Part shown: in pieces, positions 35,186 to 43,736 of the stretch
How positions within the stretch are numbered: the first letter of the stretch is position 1
Layout of the letters: each line of letters opens with the position of its first letter
Source: Labrenzia sp. 011
GTDB lineage: Bacteria > Pseudomonadota > Alphaproteobacteria > Rhizobiales > Stappiaceae
Length of the DNA: 64,000 bases
Assembly (NCBI RefSeq): GCF_003075075.1
Contig: NZ_QCYM01000009.1
Coordinates: forward strand, 1-64,000
Direction of reading: 5' to 3'
Position numbers and translations under genes: made by a program
Notes under the pieces: generated by a model
Databases searched by the model: none
What the model was told of the DNA's origin: nothing
Seen by the model: only the letters and a program-made list of their open reading frames with translations

Positions 35186-36238
35186 CTATTTCGGCATCAG
35201 GGCCCAATAGTCGAAGTCGAGCAGTACCTCGGGCAGATAATTGCCCTCCGGGTCCTTGCCGGGGAAGTCATGGCAGGGCCGGTCGCGGGTGGCGACCAGG
35301 CGCAGGCGCAGCGCGCCGACATCCGAGCGGCCGTCGATATCGGCCTTGTCCAGCACTTCCGACCAGGCATAGACGGTGTTGCCGGCCGCCAGCGGACCGA
35401 CATGGCGGCCGCCATTGATGCCGGCAATATGAAAGGCGTTGGCGAGACCGTTGAAGGACAGTGCCCGGGCGATGGAAATCACGTGGCCGCCATAGACCAG
35501 ACGGTGTCCGAAACGGCTGTGAGCCTGCGTGTGATGATTGAAATGCACTCGGGCGGTGTTCTGGTAGAGCCGCGTCGCCATCTGGTGTTCGGCTTCCTCA
35601 ACGGTCATGCCGTCCACATGGTCGATCTTCTCGCCGATCTCGTAATCGCCGAAGTGGTAGGGCGAGCCGGACAGATCGTTGTCCCAGTTGGCGCTGTCCA
35701 GCAGCGGCACGGCCATGCCCAGAACCTGCGGATCGAGAGCGGCCGGCAGGTCCGGAACCACCGGTTCGGGCGCCGGGCTGGATGCAACGCGCTTGTTGAC
35801 CATCACCCAGCGCACATAGTCCAGCACTTCCGTGCCCTTGTCCGTGTAGCCGGTGGAGCGCACATAGACCACCCCGGTCCGGCCGCTGGAGTTTTCCTTC
35901 TTGCCGATCACTTCCGAGACGGTGGAAAGCGTGTCGCCGGGAAAGACCGGCGCCAGGAACCGTCCGCCCGCGTAGCCGAGATTGGCGACCGCATTCAGGG
36001 AAATGTCCGGAACGGTCTTGCCGAAGACGATGTTAAAGGTCAGCAGGTCATCCACCGGCGCATGGGCATAGCCGAGGGCACTTGCGAAGGCGTCGGAGGA
36101 CTGCACCGCGAAGCGCGAACCGTAGAGCGCCGTGTAAAGCGCTTGGTCGCCGCTGGTGACTGTGCGCGGCGTCGCGTGCCGGATCACCTGGCCGACTTCA
36201 AAATCCTCGAAAAAATTGCCCTGACCGCTCTTGCTCAA
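35186..36238 (-). CDS. mch: Mesaconyl-CoA hydratase (MaoC/hot-dog family)
   Basis: 350 aa from a TTG start at 36238 with a strong AGGAGG upstream. The N-terminal GNFFEDFEVGQVIRHATPRT, then GDQALYTALYGSRFA, GKTVPDISLNAVANLGYA and GRFLAPVFPGDTLSTVSEVI, match the alphaproteobacterial mesaconyl-C1-CoA hydratase rather than short MaoC proteins; the length fits a double hot-dog. It hydrates mesaconyl-CoA to methylmalyl-CoA in the ethylmalonyl-CoA pathway, also represented by ccr at 62.6 kb. Confidence 0.88.
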   Translation of the reverse strand: MSKSGQGNFFEDFEVGQVIRHATPRTVTSGDQALYTALYGSRFAVQSSDAFASALGYAHAPVDDLLTFNIVFGKTVPDISLNAVANLGYAGGRFLAPVFPGDTLSTVSEVIGKKENSSGRTGVVYVRSTGYTDKGTEVLDYVRWVMVNKRVASSPAPEPVVPDLPAALDPQVLGMAVPLLDSANWDNDLSGSPYHFGDYEIGEKIDHVDGMTVEEAEHQMATRLYQNTARVHFNHHTQAHSRFGHRLVYGGHVISIARALSFNGLANAFHIAGINGGRHVGPLAAGNTVYAWSEVLDKADIDGRSDVGALRLRLVATRDRPCHDFPGKDPEGNYLPEVLLDFDYWALMPK

Positions 36239-36331
36239 CGCCGCCTCCTGCTCGTGATCCCACTGGCGCGCATTAAGCCTGCCGCAGCGCACAGGAGCAA
36301 GTTGAACCTTTTGCGGAGGGACGGCATTGCG

Positions 36332-36541
36332 ATGCCCCACAAGGCACCACGCCGCTCATGCCCCCGAGCCGGAGCCTGTCCTGCACCTGTTGCGGAGGCA
36401 CGCGAGGAGGTCCCGGATCAGGTCCGGGACAGCGGGTGTTTCATGGATTGTCTTGAGGTCGCGCTGAAGCGGGCGCGCGAGATGCAGGCAAAGGGGCTTG
36501 CTGCTGCCGGGATGCTGGAGACGACGCGGCGGCGTTGGTGA
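36332..36541 (+). CDS. Possible small protein containing a REP-like palindrome
   Basis: A 69-aa plus-strand frame with ATG 36332 and GGAGGG 11 bp upstream, in the 342-bp gap between mch and the 58-aa gene. The last 30 residues (LKRAREMQAKGLAAAGMLE) look like an amphipathic helix and use GC-rich third positions. The middle is encoded by the 21-bp palindrome at 36410. It has no recognised family and may be spurious. Apart from this and the palindrome, the gap holds only a weak hairpin near 36551-36571. Confidence 0.25.
   Translation: MPHKAPRRSCPRAGACPAPVAEAREEVPDQVRDSGCFMDCLEVALKRAREMQAKGLAAAGMLETTRRRW
36410..36430. repeat. REP-like 21-bp palindrome, single copy
   Basis: GTCCCGGA, 5-nt loop TCAGG, TCCGGGAC: the same 8+5+8 layout as the doublets at 39.0 and 51.4 kb. 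Confidence 0.65.
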
Positions 36542-36580
36542 AAGACTGATCCGGGCTTTTTGTAAGCCCGGGGTCTTTTC

Positions 36581-36757
36581 CTACGTCCCTGCCGGCTCCG
36601 GCAGGGCGCCGCAGAAGCCGCCGCTCGGGGCCGTGCCGGAGCCGAGGGCGAGCAAGGGCGGGGCCTTGTAGGGATTGGGCGGGGTCGCGGAGGCGTCGAG
36701 GGCGACCAGAACGGCGATCCCCAGAACTGCGATCGAGGCGGTTACCAGACGGGTCAT
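36581..36757 (-). CDS. Small exported or membrane-anchored protein, tail of the sulfur module
   Basis: 58 aa. The ATG at 36757 overlaps the stop of the YeeE/YedE gene by 4 bp (ATGA). The N-terminus MTRLVTASIAVLGIAVLVAL is a signal or anchor; the rest is Pro/Ala/Gly-rich (TPPNPYKAPPLLALGSG) with one Cys near the end (GGFCGAL). I do not know a family. Tight coupling to a sulfur-compound transporter gene argues that it is real and functionally tied to it. Confidence 0.6.
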   Translation of the reverse strand: MTRLVTASIAVLGIAVLVALDASATPPNPYKAPPLLALGSGTAPSGGFCGALPEPAGT

Positions 36758-37884
36758 GGCTTTGGCTCCAGCTTGACGAGCGACCGCAGCCGGATGCCGT
36801 AGATCGATCCAACAAATGCGGCGGCGAACCAGACCCAGCCGTGCAGGCTTCCCGTAGAAATGCCGGAAAAGAACGCCCCGACGTTGCAGCCGAAGGCCAG
36901 CCGCGAGGAATAGCCCAGCAGGAAGCCGGCGACGATGGCCGCCAGCCAGGCCTGGAGGGGAAGGGCGGGAATCTTCTGGGACAGGCCGCCGACGCGCCAG
37001 CTGGCCACGAGGAAGGCGCCGAGCACGATGCCGATGTTGGTCAGGGAGGTGTAGTCCGTCAGGATGCTGCTCTTGAGACGCTCAAGCGAGCCCGGCGCGC
37101 TCCAGAAGGCGGATCCGGACAGGTCGGCACCGGCGGCGGAGGCTGCCTTGGCGGCCCACAGCCCGAGCCCGTAGACGACGCCCCAGGGCTGTCCGGAAAC
37201 GATCAGGTTGAGGATGGCAAAGGCGGCAACCAGAACTGCGGCGACAACCAGCCGGCGCGGCAGGCGGCGGTGTTCGGGCGGGGCGAGCTTCCACAGGAGC
37301 GCGGCAATTGCGGCAAGGCCCAGGAGGGTGACCGCGACGCCCCGCCAGCCGGAAAAGCTGATGATCGGCAGCGCACCCAGGTCGGTCCACCAGATCAGGT
37401 GATAGGCGCCGGCGAAACTGCCGATGGCGAAGAAGGGCAGGGCGACCAGGGCGACCGCGTTTCCGGATCCGGCGTTCACCAGGGTTCCCGATCCGCATCC
37501 GAGCACCACCTGCATGGCTGCGCCGAAGATGAAGGCACCGGCGATCATGGCAAAGCCGACCGGCGCCTGCGCGCCCGTCAATTCGCCGGTACCGGCCGAG
37601 ATCATCGGCAGGGCCACCAGGGTGACGATGCCGATCGCCAGGAGCTGTGCCCAGAGGCCGGCCGGATCGCGGCGCAGGATCATGGCGCGCCAGGGGCCGG
37701 CAAAGCCGAAGCGCAGGCCCTCCAGCACGATGCCGAAGCCCAGCCCGATGGCCAGCATCAGGCCGAAGCGGCCGCCGGCCAGAAGCGCCGCTGCGAAGAC
37801 GATGGCAATGGCGGCCAGAACGAGACCGCCGCGGCGCAGGAGCGGCGCGGCGGCGGTGTCACGGGGTGCGGTCAGTGTGGTCAC
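36754..37884 (-). CDS. YeeE/YedE family membrane protein (thiosulfate/sulfur transport)
   Basis: 376 aa, 9-11 hydrophobic segments. Family cysteine/glycine motifs are visible: QVVLGCGSGTLVNAGSGN near residue 126-143 and SSRLAFGCNVGAFFSGI near 328-344; the paired GCG and GCN cysteines carry substrate in characterised YeeE. It likely imports thiosulfate or moves sulfur. It starts 1 bp after the rhodanese stop on the same strand, so the rhodanese, transporter and 58-aa gene form an operon. Confidence 0.88.
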   Translation of the reverse strand: MTTLTAPRDTAAAPLLRRGGLVLAAIAIVFAAALLAGGRFGLMLAIGLGFGIVLEGLRFGFAGPWRAMILRRDPAGLWAQLLAIGIVTLVALPMISAGTGELTGAQAPVGFAMIAGAFIFGAAMQVVLGCGSGTLVNAGSGNAVALVALPFFAIGSFAGAYHLIWWTDLGALPIISFSGWRGVAVTLLGLAAIAALLWKLAPPEHRRLPRRLVVAAVLVAAFAILNLIVSGQPWGVVYGLGLWAAKAASAAGADLSGSAFWSAPGSLERLKSSILTDYTSLTNIGIVLGAFLVASWRVGGLSQKIPALPLQAWLAAIVAGFLLGYSSRLAFGCNVGAFFSGISTGSLHGWVWFAAAFVGSIYGIRLRSLVKLEPKP

Positions 37885-37885
37885 G

Positions 37886-38818
37886 TCAGTTGATGATCTG
37901 CTTGATCTGGAGGATCAGGTTTTCGAAGAGGGTCGGCGTATTGGCCATTTCATAGCCGGCATTGGAATATTCCACCATGGACCCCGGGTAAAGCTTGGCG
38001 TTTTCCACGCCGGCCAGTTCCGACACGGCGAACCAGTGCGTTGCCGCCCAGTGGCCGGTGTTGCAGAAGGAAACCGTGTCCTTGCCGTCCTGGACGCCCA
38101 GGCTCGCCTTGAGCGCCGCCGGATCGATGGCCGTCGACATGGCCGGGGAGCCCTTGTCGAAGAAGGACGTATAGGAATGGTTGGTGGCGGTCGGCAGAGT
38201 GCCGGGGCGTGCGGCGGCCTCGTGGGCTTTCTTGCCGTTGAAGAAGTCGGCCGGACGGGCATCGACCAGAAGCGCGTCCTTCTCGCCGTTGGCCACGGCC
38301 GCGACGTCGGCGGTTGTGGCCAGCCAGGTATCGTCGAAGGTCAGGTCGAGTTCGCTGGGCATGGCGGATTCGACGGTCTTGTTCACCGGCAGACCGGCTG
38401 CCCGCCAGGAGGTGAGGCCGCCATTGAGGATCGACAGGTCGGTGAAGCCGGTGGACTTCAGGGTCCAGTAGACCCTGGCTGCGGCGCCGAAATCGGTGTC
38501 GCTCTTGCCTTCCGACAGGATGACAATCGGGCTGTCCTGTTCCAGGCCGAGCTCCTCGAGTTCCGCCTCCAGTTTTTCCAGGTCGACAAGACCGCCCGGA
38601 TTTTCCTCCGGCCCGCGGAACATGCGATAGGGCGCGAACAGGGCGCCGTCGGCATGAGACTCTTCATAGCCGGCGTTGCGGATGTCCAGAAGGATCGGCT
38701 GTGCCGTGTCGAGGGTGGCGGAGAGCTCCGCCGCTTCCACCAGCGGACCATAGGTGTCGGCAAGGGCAGAGGTCGCGAGGCCGGTGGCCATCGCGAGTGC
38801 GAGAGCGACGTGTTTCAT
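37886..38818 (-). CDS. Periplasmic sulfurtransferase (tandem rhodanese domains)
   Basis: 310 aa. Signal peptide MKHVALALAMATGLATSALA cleaved near residue 20. Two rhodanese domains: residues about 28-140 (inactive copy, ILLDIRNAGYEESHADGA) and about 165-300 with the catalytic Cys in VSFCNTGHWAATHWF (about residue 253). It probably handles thiosulfate or protein persulfide in the periplasm. It is first in an operon with the YedE-like transporter. Confidence 0.88.
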   Translation of the reverse strand: MKHVALALAMATGLATSALADTYGPLVEAAELSATLDTAQPILLDIRNAGYEESHADGALFAPYRMFRGPEENPGGLVDLEKLEAELEELGLEQDSPIVILSEGKSDTDFGAAARVYWTLKSTGFTDLSILNGGLTSWRAAGLPVNKTVESAMPSELDLTFDDTWLATTADVAAVANGEKDALLVDARPADFFNGKKAHEAAARPGTLPTATNHSYTSFFDKGSPAMSTAIDPAALKASLGVQDGKDTVSFCNTGHWAATHWFAVSELAGVENAKLYPGSMVEYSNAGYEMANTPTLFENLILQIKQIIN

Positions 38819-39036
38819 GGGATCAGCTTTCCTGGTCAGCGGCCTTCGGCTTGCGTCCGGCCGCATCTGTTACATGTGGCTGAATCTAGGGAAGCTGCTG
38901 CGCGCGAAACAGGGATGACGTTTCAAATTTGTCCGGCTGGTTGATAAATTGAACCAAAACGGAGGGTCTGTCTGGCAATCTTTTGCGGAAAGGGGCGCGG
39001 AGGGCCTGTTCGGGAACCGGAGTGCGAGCCCGGACT

Positions 39037-39099
39037 GTCCCGGACTCGAGCCGGGACCGGTCGCCGTTTTTCGCCGTGGCCCCGGCGCGAGGCCGGGGC
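39037..39099. repeat. REP-like palindrome doublet downstream of typA
   Basis: Two 21-bp palindromes, 39037-39057 (GTCCCGGA/GCCGGGAC, one inner mismatch) and 39079-39099 (GCCCCGGC/GCCGGGGC), both 8+5+8 and offset by 42 bp. They lie within the 309-bp gap 38819-39127, which has no gene, downstream of typA and upstream of the rhodanese gene. Confidence 0.7.
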
Positions 39100-39127
39100 A
39101 GGGAGACGGTGCGGGGCAGGCGCGGTT

Positions 39128-40951
39128 CTACGCGGTGGCCTTGTTCGCCGAGCGTTCGGCGCGCTTGCGCTCGTGCGGGTCGAGCATGGCCTTGCGCAGG
39201 CGGATGGACACCGGGGTCACTTCCACCAGCTCGTCATCGGAGATGTAGGAAAGCGCGGCTTCCAGGGTCAGTTTTTTCGGCGTGGTCAGCTTGACCGCGT
39301 CGTCCTTGCCGGCGGAGCGGATGTTGGTGAGCTGCTTGCCCTTCAGCACGTTGACTTCCAGGTCGTTGCCGCGGGTGTGCTCGCCGACGATCATGCCCGG
39401 ATAGACCTTGGTGCCCGGGTCGATCATCATCGGGCCGCGGTCTTCCAGGTTGAACAGGGCGTAGGCCACGGCTTCGCCGGTGCCGTTGGACAGGAGCACG
39501 CCGGTATGACGGCCCTGGATCGGACCCTTGTAGGGCTCGTAGCCATGGAACAGGCGGTTGAAGATCGCCGTGCCGCGGGTGTCGGACATGAGTTCGGCCT
39601 GGTAGCCGATCAGGCCCCGGGTCGGAGCATGGAACACGAGGCGGGTGCGTCCGCCGCCGGAGGGTTTCATTTCCAGCAGGTCGGCCTTGCGTTCCTGCAG
39701 CTTCTGCACGACCGCGCCAGAATGTTCCTCGTCCACGTCGATGATGACTTCCTCGACCGGCTCCAGCCGGTTGCCGGCGTCGTCGTACTGGTAGACGACG
39801 CGCGGACGGCCGACGCCGAGTTCGAAGCCTTCGCGGCGCATGTTCTCGATCAGGATCGCCAGCAGCAGTTCGCCGCGGCCGGAAACGACAAAGGCGTCCG
39901 GTTCCTCGGTCTCTTCCACCTTCAGGGCGACATTGCCTTCGGCTTCCTTCATCAGGCGTTCGCGGATGACGCGCGACTGCACCTTGGCGCCTTCGGTGCC
40001 GGCCAGCGGGCTGTCATTGACGCGGAAGGTCATGGACAGGGTCGGCGGATCGATCGGCTGGGCCTGCAGCGGCTCGCTGATGGAGGGGGTGCAGAGCGTG
40101 TCGGCGACGGTGGCCTTGGTCAGGCCGGCGATGGAGACGATGTCACCGGCTTCTCCCTGTTCGATCGGCTGGCGCTCCAGGCCGCGGAAGGCGAGGACCT
40201 TGGAGATCCGGCCGGTCTCGACGACGCTGCCGTCCCGCGCCAGGGCCTTGACGGGCATGTTCGGCACGGCGGTGCCGGAAACGATGCGGCCGGTCAGGAT
40301 GCGGCCCAGGAAGGGATCGGACTGAATCGTCGTCGCCAGCATGCGGAAATCGCCCGGCTCGGCTTCCGGTTCGGAGATCCGGTCCAGAACCATGTCGAAC
40401 AGGGGATCCATGTTGTCCTGCGGCCCGTCCGGCTCAAGCGCCATCCATTCCTGCTTGGCGGAGCCGTAGAGCACCGGGAAATCGAGCTGGTCTTCATTGG
40501 CGTCGAGCGCGGCGAAGAGATCGAAGACCTCGTCGAGGACTTCCTCGGCGCGCTGCTCGGGCTTGTCGATCTTGTTGATCGCGACGATCGGCTTCAGGCC
40601 GAGCTTCAGCGCCTTGCCGAGAACGAACTTGGTCTGCGGCATCGGGCCTTCGGCGGCATCGACCAGCAGGATCACGCCGTCGACCATGTGCAGGATTCGC
40701 TCGACCTCACCGCCGAAGTCGGCGTGGCCTGGCGTGTCGACGATGTTGATGCGGGTGTCTTTCCAGACAAGCGAGGTGACCTTGGCGAGGATGGTGATCC
40801 CGCGCTCGCGCTCGATGTCGTTGGAGTCCATCATCCGTTCTTCCGTGCGCTGGTTGTCGCGGAATGCGCCGGATTGCTTGAGAAGAACGTCGATCAGTGT
40901 TGTTTTGCCATGGTCGACGTGTGCGATGATGGCAATATTGCGCAAGTTCAT
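39128..40951 (-). CDS. typA: Translational GTPase TypA/BipA
   Basis: 607 aa. GTPase motifs: AHVDHGKT (G1, residue 10), ERGITI (G2), DTPGHADFGGE (G3), NKIDKP (G4) and the C-terminal RTRLVFHAPTRGLIGYQAE of BipA. It acts on ribosomes in subunit assembly and stress adaptation. ATG 40951 has GGAG 7 bp upstream and matches the conserved N-terminus MNLRNIAIIAHVD. It is monocistronic with its own promoter. Confidence 0.96.
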   Translation of the reverse strand: MNLRNIAIIAHVDHGKTTLIDVLLKQSGAFRDNQRTEERMMDSNDIERERGITILAKVTSLVWKDTRINIVDTPGHADFGGEVERILHMVDGVILLVDAAEGPMPQTKFVLGKALKLGLKPIVAINKIDKPEQRAEEVLDEVFDLFAALDANEDQLDFPVLYGSAKQEWMALEPDGPQDNMDPLFDMVLDRISEPEAEPGDFRMLATTIQSDPFLGRILTGRIVSGTAVPNMPVKALARDGSVVETGRISKVLAFRGLERQPIEQGEAGDIVSIAGLTKATVADTLCTPSISEPLQAQPIDPPTLSMTFRVNDSPLAGTEGAKVQSRVIRERLMKEAEGNVALKVEETEEPDAFVVSGRGELLLAILIENMRREGFELGVGRPRVVYQYDDAGNRLEPVEEVIIDVDEEHSGAVVQKLQERKADLLEMKPSGGGRTRLVFHAPTRGLIGYQAELMSDTRGTAIFNRLFHGYEPYKGPIQGRHTGVLLSNGTGEAVAYALFNLEDRGPMMIDPGTKVYPGMIVGEHTRGNDLEVNVLKGKQLTNIRSAGKDDAVKLTTPKKLTLEAALSYISDDELVEVTPVSIRLRKAMLDPHERKRAERSANKATA

Positions 40952-41046
40952 GAGTGGCTCCAAAAGACAGAACGGGCCCTTGTGGACCCGCAGCTTGTCT
41001 GGATATGAGATTTCGACAGATCGGCAGCCGTGCCGTATTTGGCGCC

Positions 41047-41075
41047 TTTATACGTGGCCGGGACGAATTGTGCAA
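41047..41075 (-). promoter_or_regulatory. Sigma-70-type promoter of typA
   Basis: Minus strand TTGCAC (41070-41075), 17-bp spacer, TATAAA (41047-41052), giving a leader of about 90 nt before the typA ATG. Confidence 0.55.
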
Positions 41076-41095
41076 CGCAATGTCACAAGTGTGCA

Positions 41096-41139
41096 TTGAC
41101 AGGTGCCGTTTGACGGCGTAATTCGTAAGGTATCCTTAC
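41096..41139 (+). promoter_or_regulatory. marR promoter with overlapping MarR operator
   Basis: TTGACA (41096-41101), 17-bp spacer, TAATTC (41119-41124). Directly downstream is the palindrome GTAAGG-TAT-CCTTAC (41125-41139), placed over the expected transcription start, where a MarR dimer would block its own operon. Confidence 0.55.
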
Positions 41140-41151
41140 TATATTGGAGCG

Positions 41152-41616
41152 GTGATGTCAGTTCCTCCTCCGAGTGTCGGTGTTACCATGCTGGTCGTCG
41201 ATTTGGCGCGATTGATGCGGCGGCGCTTTGAAAGCGCCTTGTCGGAGGTCGACACGGGGCTGACGGTTGGCGAAGCGCGGACGCTGTTTTATGTCTGGCG
41301 CAGTCCCGGGCAGCGGCAGGCCGTTCTGGCCGAGAACATGTATGTCGAGCCGATGACCCTGGTCGGCTATCTGGACTCGCTGGAAGCCGCCGGGCTGATC
41401 GAACGCTGCTCCGACCCGACCGACAAACGGGCCAAGCTGATCAAGCTGACGCCGCGCGCCGTGCCGCTTATCGAGCGCATCGACGTGGCGCTGCAGTCGG
41501 TGCGTTCGCAAGCGCTCGAAAAGATCCCGCAAGAGGGGAAGCAGGTCCTGGAAAACCTGTTGCAGACAATGAAGGACAGTCTGCTGCAGGACGTTTCCAG
41601 AGAGAAACAGAAATGA
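41152..41616 (+). CDS. MarR family transcriptional regulator
   Basis: 154 aa (GTG 41152, or ATG at 41155). Winged-helix MarR layout: helix-turn-helix VLAENMYVEPMTLVGYLDSLEAAGLI in two parts at about 64-89, then the wing RCSDPTDKRAKLIKLTPRA. It overlaps the MFS efflux gene by 4 bp, so it very likely controls that transporter in response to a toxic ligand. Confidence 0.92.
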   Translation: MMSVPPPSVGVTMLVVDLARLMRRRFESALSEVDTGLTVGEARTLFYVWRSPGQRQAVLAENMYVEPMTLVGYLDSLEAAGLIERCSDPTDKRAKLIKLTPRAVPLIERIDVALQSVRSQALEKIPQEGKQVLENLLQTMKDSLLQDVSREKQK

Positions 41617-42827
41617 CTTCCGAAAATTCGATCATGACGACGCGGCGCACGTCGCTGCTGGGGGCCGGGCTTGTGGCGATCGGCCCCATATCCATGGCGC
41701 TCTATACGCCGGCGATGCCGGCGCTCGTCGAGGCCTTCGGCACGACGGAAAGTGCCGTCAAGCTGACGCTGACGGCTTATTTCGCGGGCTTTGCGGCGAC
41801 GCAGCTCGTCTGCGGTCCGCTGTCGGATGCCTTCGGGCGTAAGCCTGTCACGCAGATGTTCCTGACGCTCTATCTCGTTTCCAGCGTTTTCGCGACCCTC
41901 GCGCCGACGGTGGAATTCATGGTGGTTGCCCGCGCCCTCCAGGGAATCGGCGCGGCGGTGGGCATTTCCGTTTCGCGGGCGATCGTCCGCGACCAGTTCA
42001 CAGGGCAGGCCTCCTCCAGGGTGATGAACACCATCGCCATGATGCTGGCGCTCGGACCGGCCATTGCCCCGACCATCGGCGGCATCGTTCTGGAGCTGTT
42101 CGGCTGGCGGCAAGTTTTCTGGTGCATGGTGATCTACGGGGTGGTGCTGATGGTCTGCGTCGCGCTTTTCCAGGTGGAAACAAATCCCCGGCCCGGCATG
42201 CATCATCTCAACCCCAGACAGCTTGCCGCGAGCTACGGCACGCTCCTGAAGGACCCCCGCTTTCTCGCTCCGGGCCTGCTGATCGGTTTCGGGCTGGGGA
42301 ACATCTATGCCCTGGCGACCGTCCTGCCCTTCGTGCTGATCTATGAGGTCGGCCTGTCGCCGTCCGGATTCGGTCTCACCATGATGCTCCAGTCCGGGTC
42401 GTTCATCGCCGGCACCTTTGTGACCGGCCGGCTGTTGCGTGCCGTCGATGCGCGCAAGCTCGTCCCCTATGGCCTGGTGCTCCTGCTGATCTCTGCTGCC
42501 CTGATGTGCTATCTGTCGCTGACACAGGTTCCGTCCATCGCAACGGTCATGGGCCCCGTGGGGTTTTTCATGTTCGCCATTGCGCTGGTGCTGCCGGCAT
42601 GTTTCACCGAATCCATGGCACCGTTTCCGCAGATCGCGGGTGCCGCGTCCTCCATGCTCGGCTTCCTGCAGTTCGGCGGCGGCATCCTGGCCAGTCTGGT
42701 GATCGCGGCTCTCGGCAATCCGGTCCTGGGCATGGCCATCATACCGCCGGCAATGCTCGTCACCGGCATTGTCCTGTCCCTGATCTTCAGGAGCCGGATC
42801 CCGAGGCAGGCGGCCGCGGTGTCGTGA
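41613..42827 (+). CDS. MFS drug efflux transporter, Bcr/CflA type
   Basis: 404 aa, 12 transmembrane segments. DHA1 marks: YTPAMPALVEAFGTTESAVKLTL near 23-45 (in parts), QLVCGPLSDAFGRKPV (motif A, about 62-77), and ALQGIGAAVGISVSRAIVRD (about 108-127). It exports drugs or metabolites by proton antiport. It is translationally coupled to marR. Confidence 0.92.
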   Translation: MTSENSIMTTRRTSLLGAGLVAIGPISMALYTPAMPALVEAFGTTESAVKLTLTAYFAGFAATQLVCGPLSDAFGRKPVTQMFLTLYLVSSVFATLAPTVEFMVVARALQGIGAAVGISVSRAIVRDQFTGQASSRVMNTIAMMLALGPAIAPTIGGIVLELFGWRQVFWCMVIYGVVLMVCVALFQVETNPRPGMHHLNPRQLAASYGTLLKDPRFLAPGLLIGFGLGNIYALATVLPFVLIYEVGLSPSGFGLTMMLQSGSFIAGTFVTGRLLRAVDARKLVPYGLVLLLISAALMCYLSLTQVPSIATVMGPVGFFMFAIALVLPACFTESMAPFPQIAGAASSMLGFLQFGGGILASLVIAALGNPVLGMAIIPPAMLVTGIVLSLIFRSRIPRQAAAVS

Positions 42828-42850
42828 GCCGCATCCTTTCGGGTCATTCA

Positions 42851-42870
42851 GGTCAAGCAATAGCTTGACC
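42851..42870. repeat. Hairpin between the MFS gene and folP
   Basis: GGTCAAGC (42851-42858), loop AATA, GCTTGACC (42863-42870): a perfect 8-bp stem 24 bp after the MFS stop. There is no T-run; it may mark the end of the marR-MFS transcript. Confidence 0.5.
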
Positions 42871-42917
42871 ACCACCGGCCGAGCGGGCATCAGGTGCGGA
42901 TGAACGAGGGACCCCTG

Positions 42918-43736
42918 ATGGTGAAAACCGCCGGATATCGGCTGCCGACGCAGCGCCCGCATGTGATGGGCATTCTCAACGTGACGCCCGATTCCTTTTC
43001 CGATGGCGGACGGCACACGCTTGCCGGGGCCGCGCTTGACCATGCCAGGGCGATGATCGCCGAGGGTGCGGATATTCTCGACATCGGCGCGGAGAGCACG
43101 CGGCCGAATGCGACGCCGGTGGCACAGGAGGAGGAATGGGCACGGCTCGCTCCGGTCCTGGAAGATGTCATCGACCTGGGAACGCCGGTGTCCATCGACA
43201 CCTACAAGGCGGAAATCGCCAGACGTGCCTGCGCGGCCGGTGCTGCCATCGTCAATGATGTCTGGGGCCTGCAGAAGGATCCGGCGATGGCGGATGTGGT
43301 GGCGGAAGCCGGCGTGCATGTGGTGATGATGCACAATCGCGCCGAAGCCGACGGGGGCCTCGATATACTCGACGACATCGACCGCTTCTTCGAAACCTCC
43401 ATGGAGCTGGCGGAGCGGGCCGGCATTGTCCGGGAGAAGCAGATCCTCGATCCGGGCTTCGGATTCGGCAAGACCATCGACCAGAATTTCCTGATCCTCA
43501 ACCGCTTCGAGACCCTGAAAAAACACGGGTTGCCGCTTCTCGCCGGCGCGTCCCGCAAACGGATGATCGGGACAGTGCTTCAGGCCGAAATGGCCGACCG
43601 GCTCTACGGGTCCATGGGGGTCCATATGACCGCAATGCTCAAGGGCGCCTCGATCGTCCGGGCACATGACGTGCATCCACATGCCGATTGTGTGCGTATG
43701 CTGGAAGCAACCAGGCTCGAGCGGGACCCGAACTGA
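42918..43736 (+). CDS. folP: Dihydropteroate synthase
   Basis: 272 aa from ATG 42918, which has GAGGGA 6-7 bp upstream; ATG 42900 and GTG 42894 are alternatives. Motifs: MGILNVTPDSFSDGGRH, DIGAESTRPNATPV, IVNDVWG, LDPGFGFGKT and LAGASRKRMIG. It joins pABA to the pterin in folate synthesis. folK follows immediately. Confidence 0.95.
   Translation: MVKTAGYRLPTQRPHVMGILNVTPDSFSDGGRHTLAGAALDHARAMIAEGADILDIGAESTRPNATPVAQEEEWARLAPVLEDVIDLGTPVSIDTYKAEIARRACAAGAAIVNDVWGLQKDPAMADVVAEAGVHVVMMHNRAEADGGLDILDDIDRFFETSMELAERAGIVREKQILDPGFGFGKTIDQNFLILNRFETLKKHGLPLLAGASRKRMIGTVLQAEMADRLYGSMGVHMTAMLKGASIVRAHDVHPHADCVRMLEATRLERDPN

Noticed and set aside
39173-41008. 611-codon plus-strand frame opposite typA
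   Set aside because: Mirror frame of a strongly conserved GTPase; no recognisable motif.
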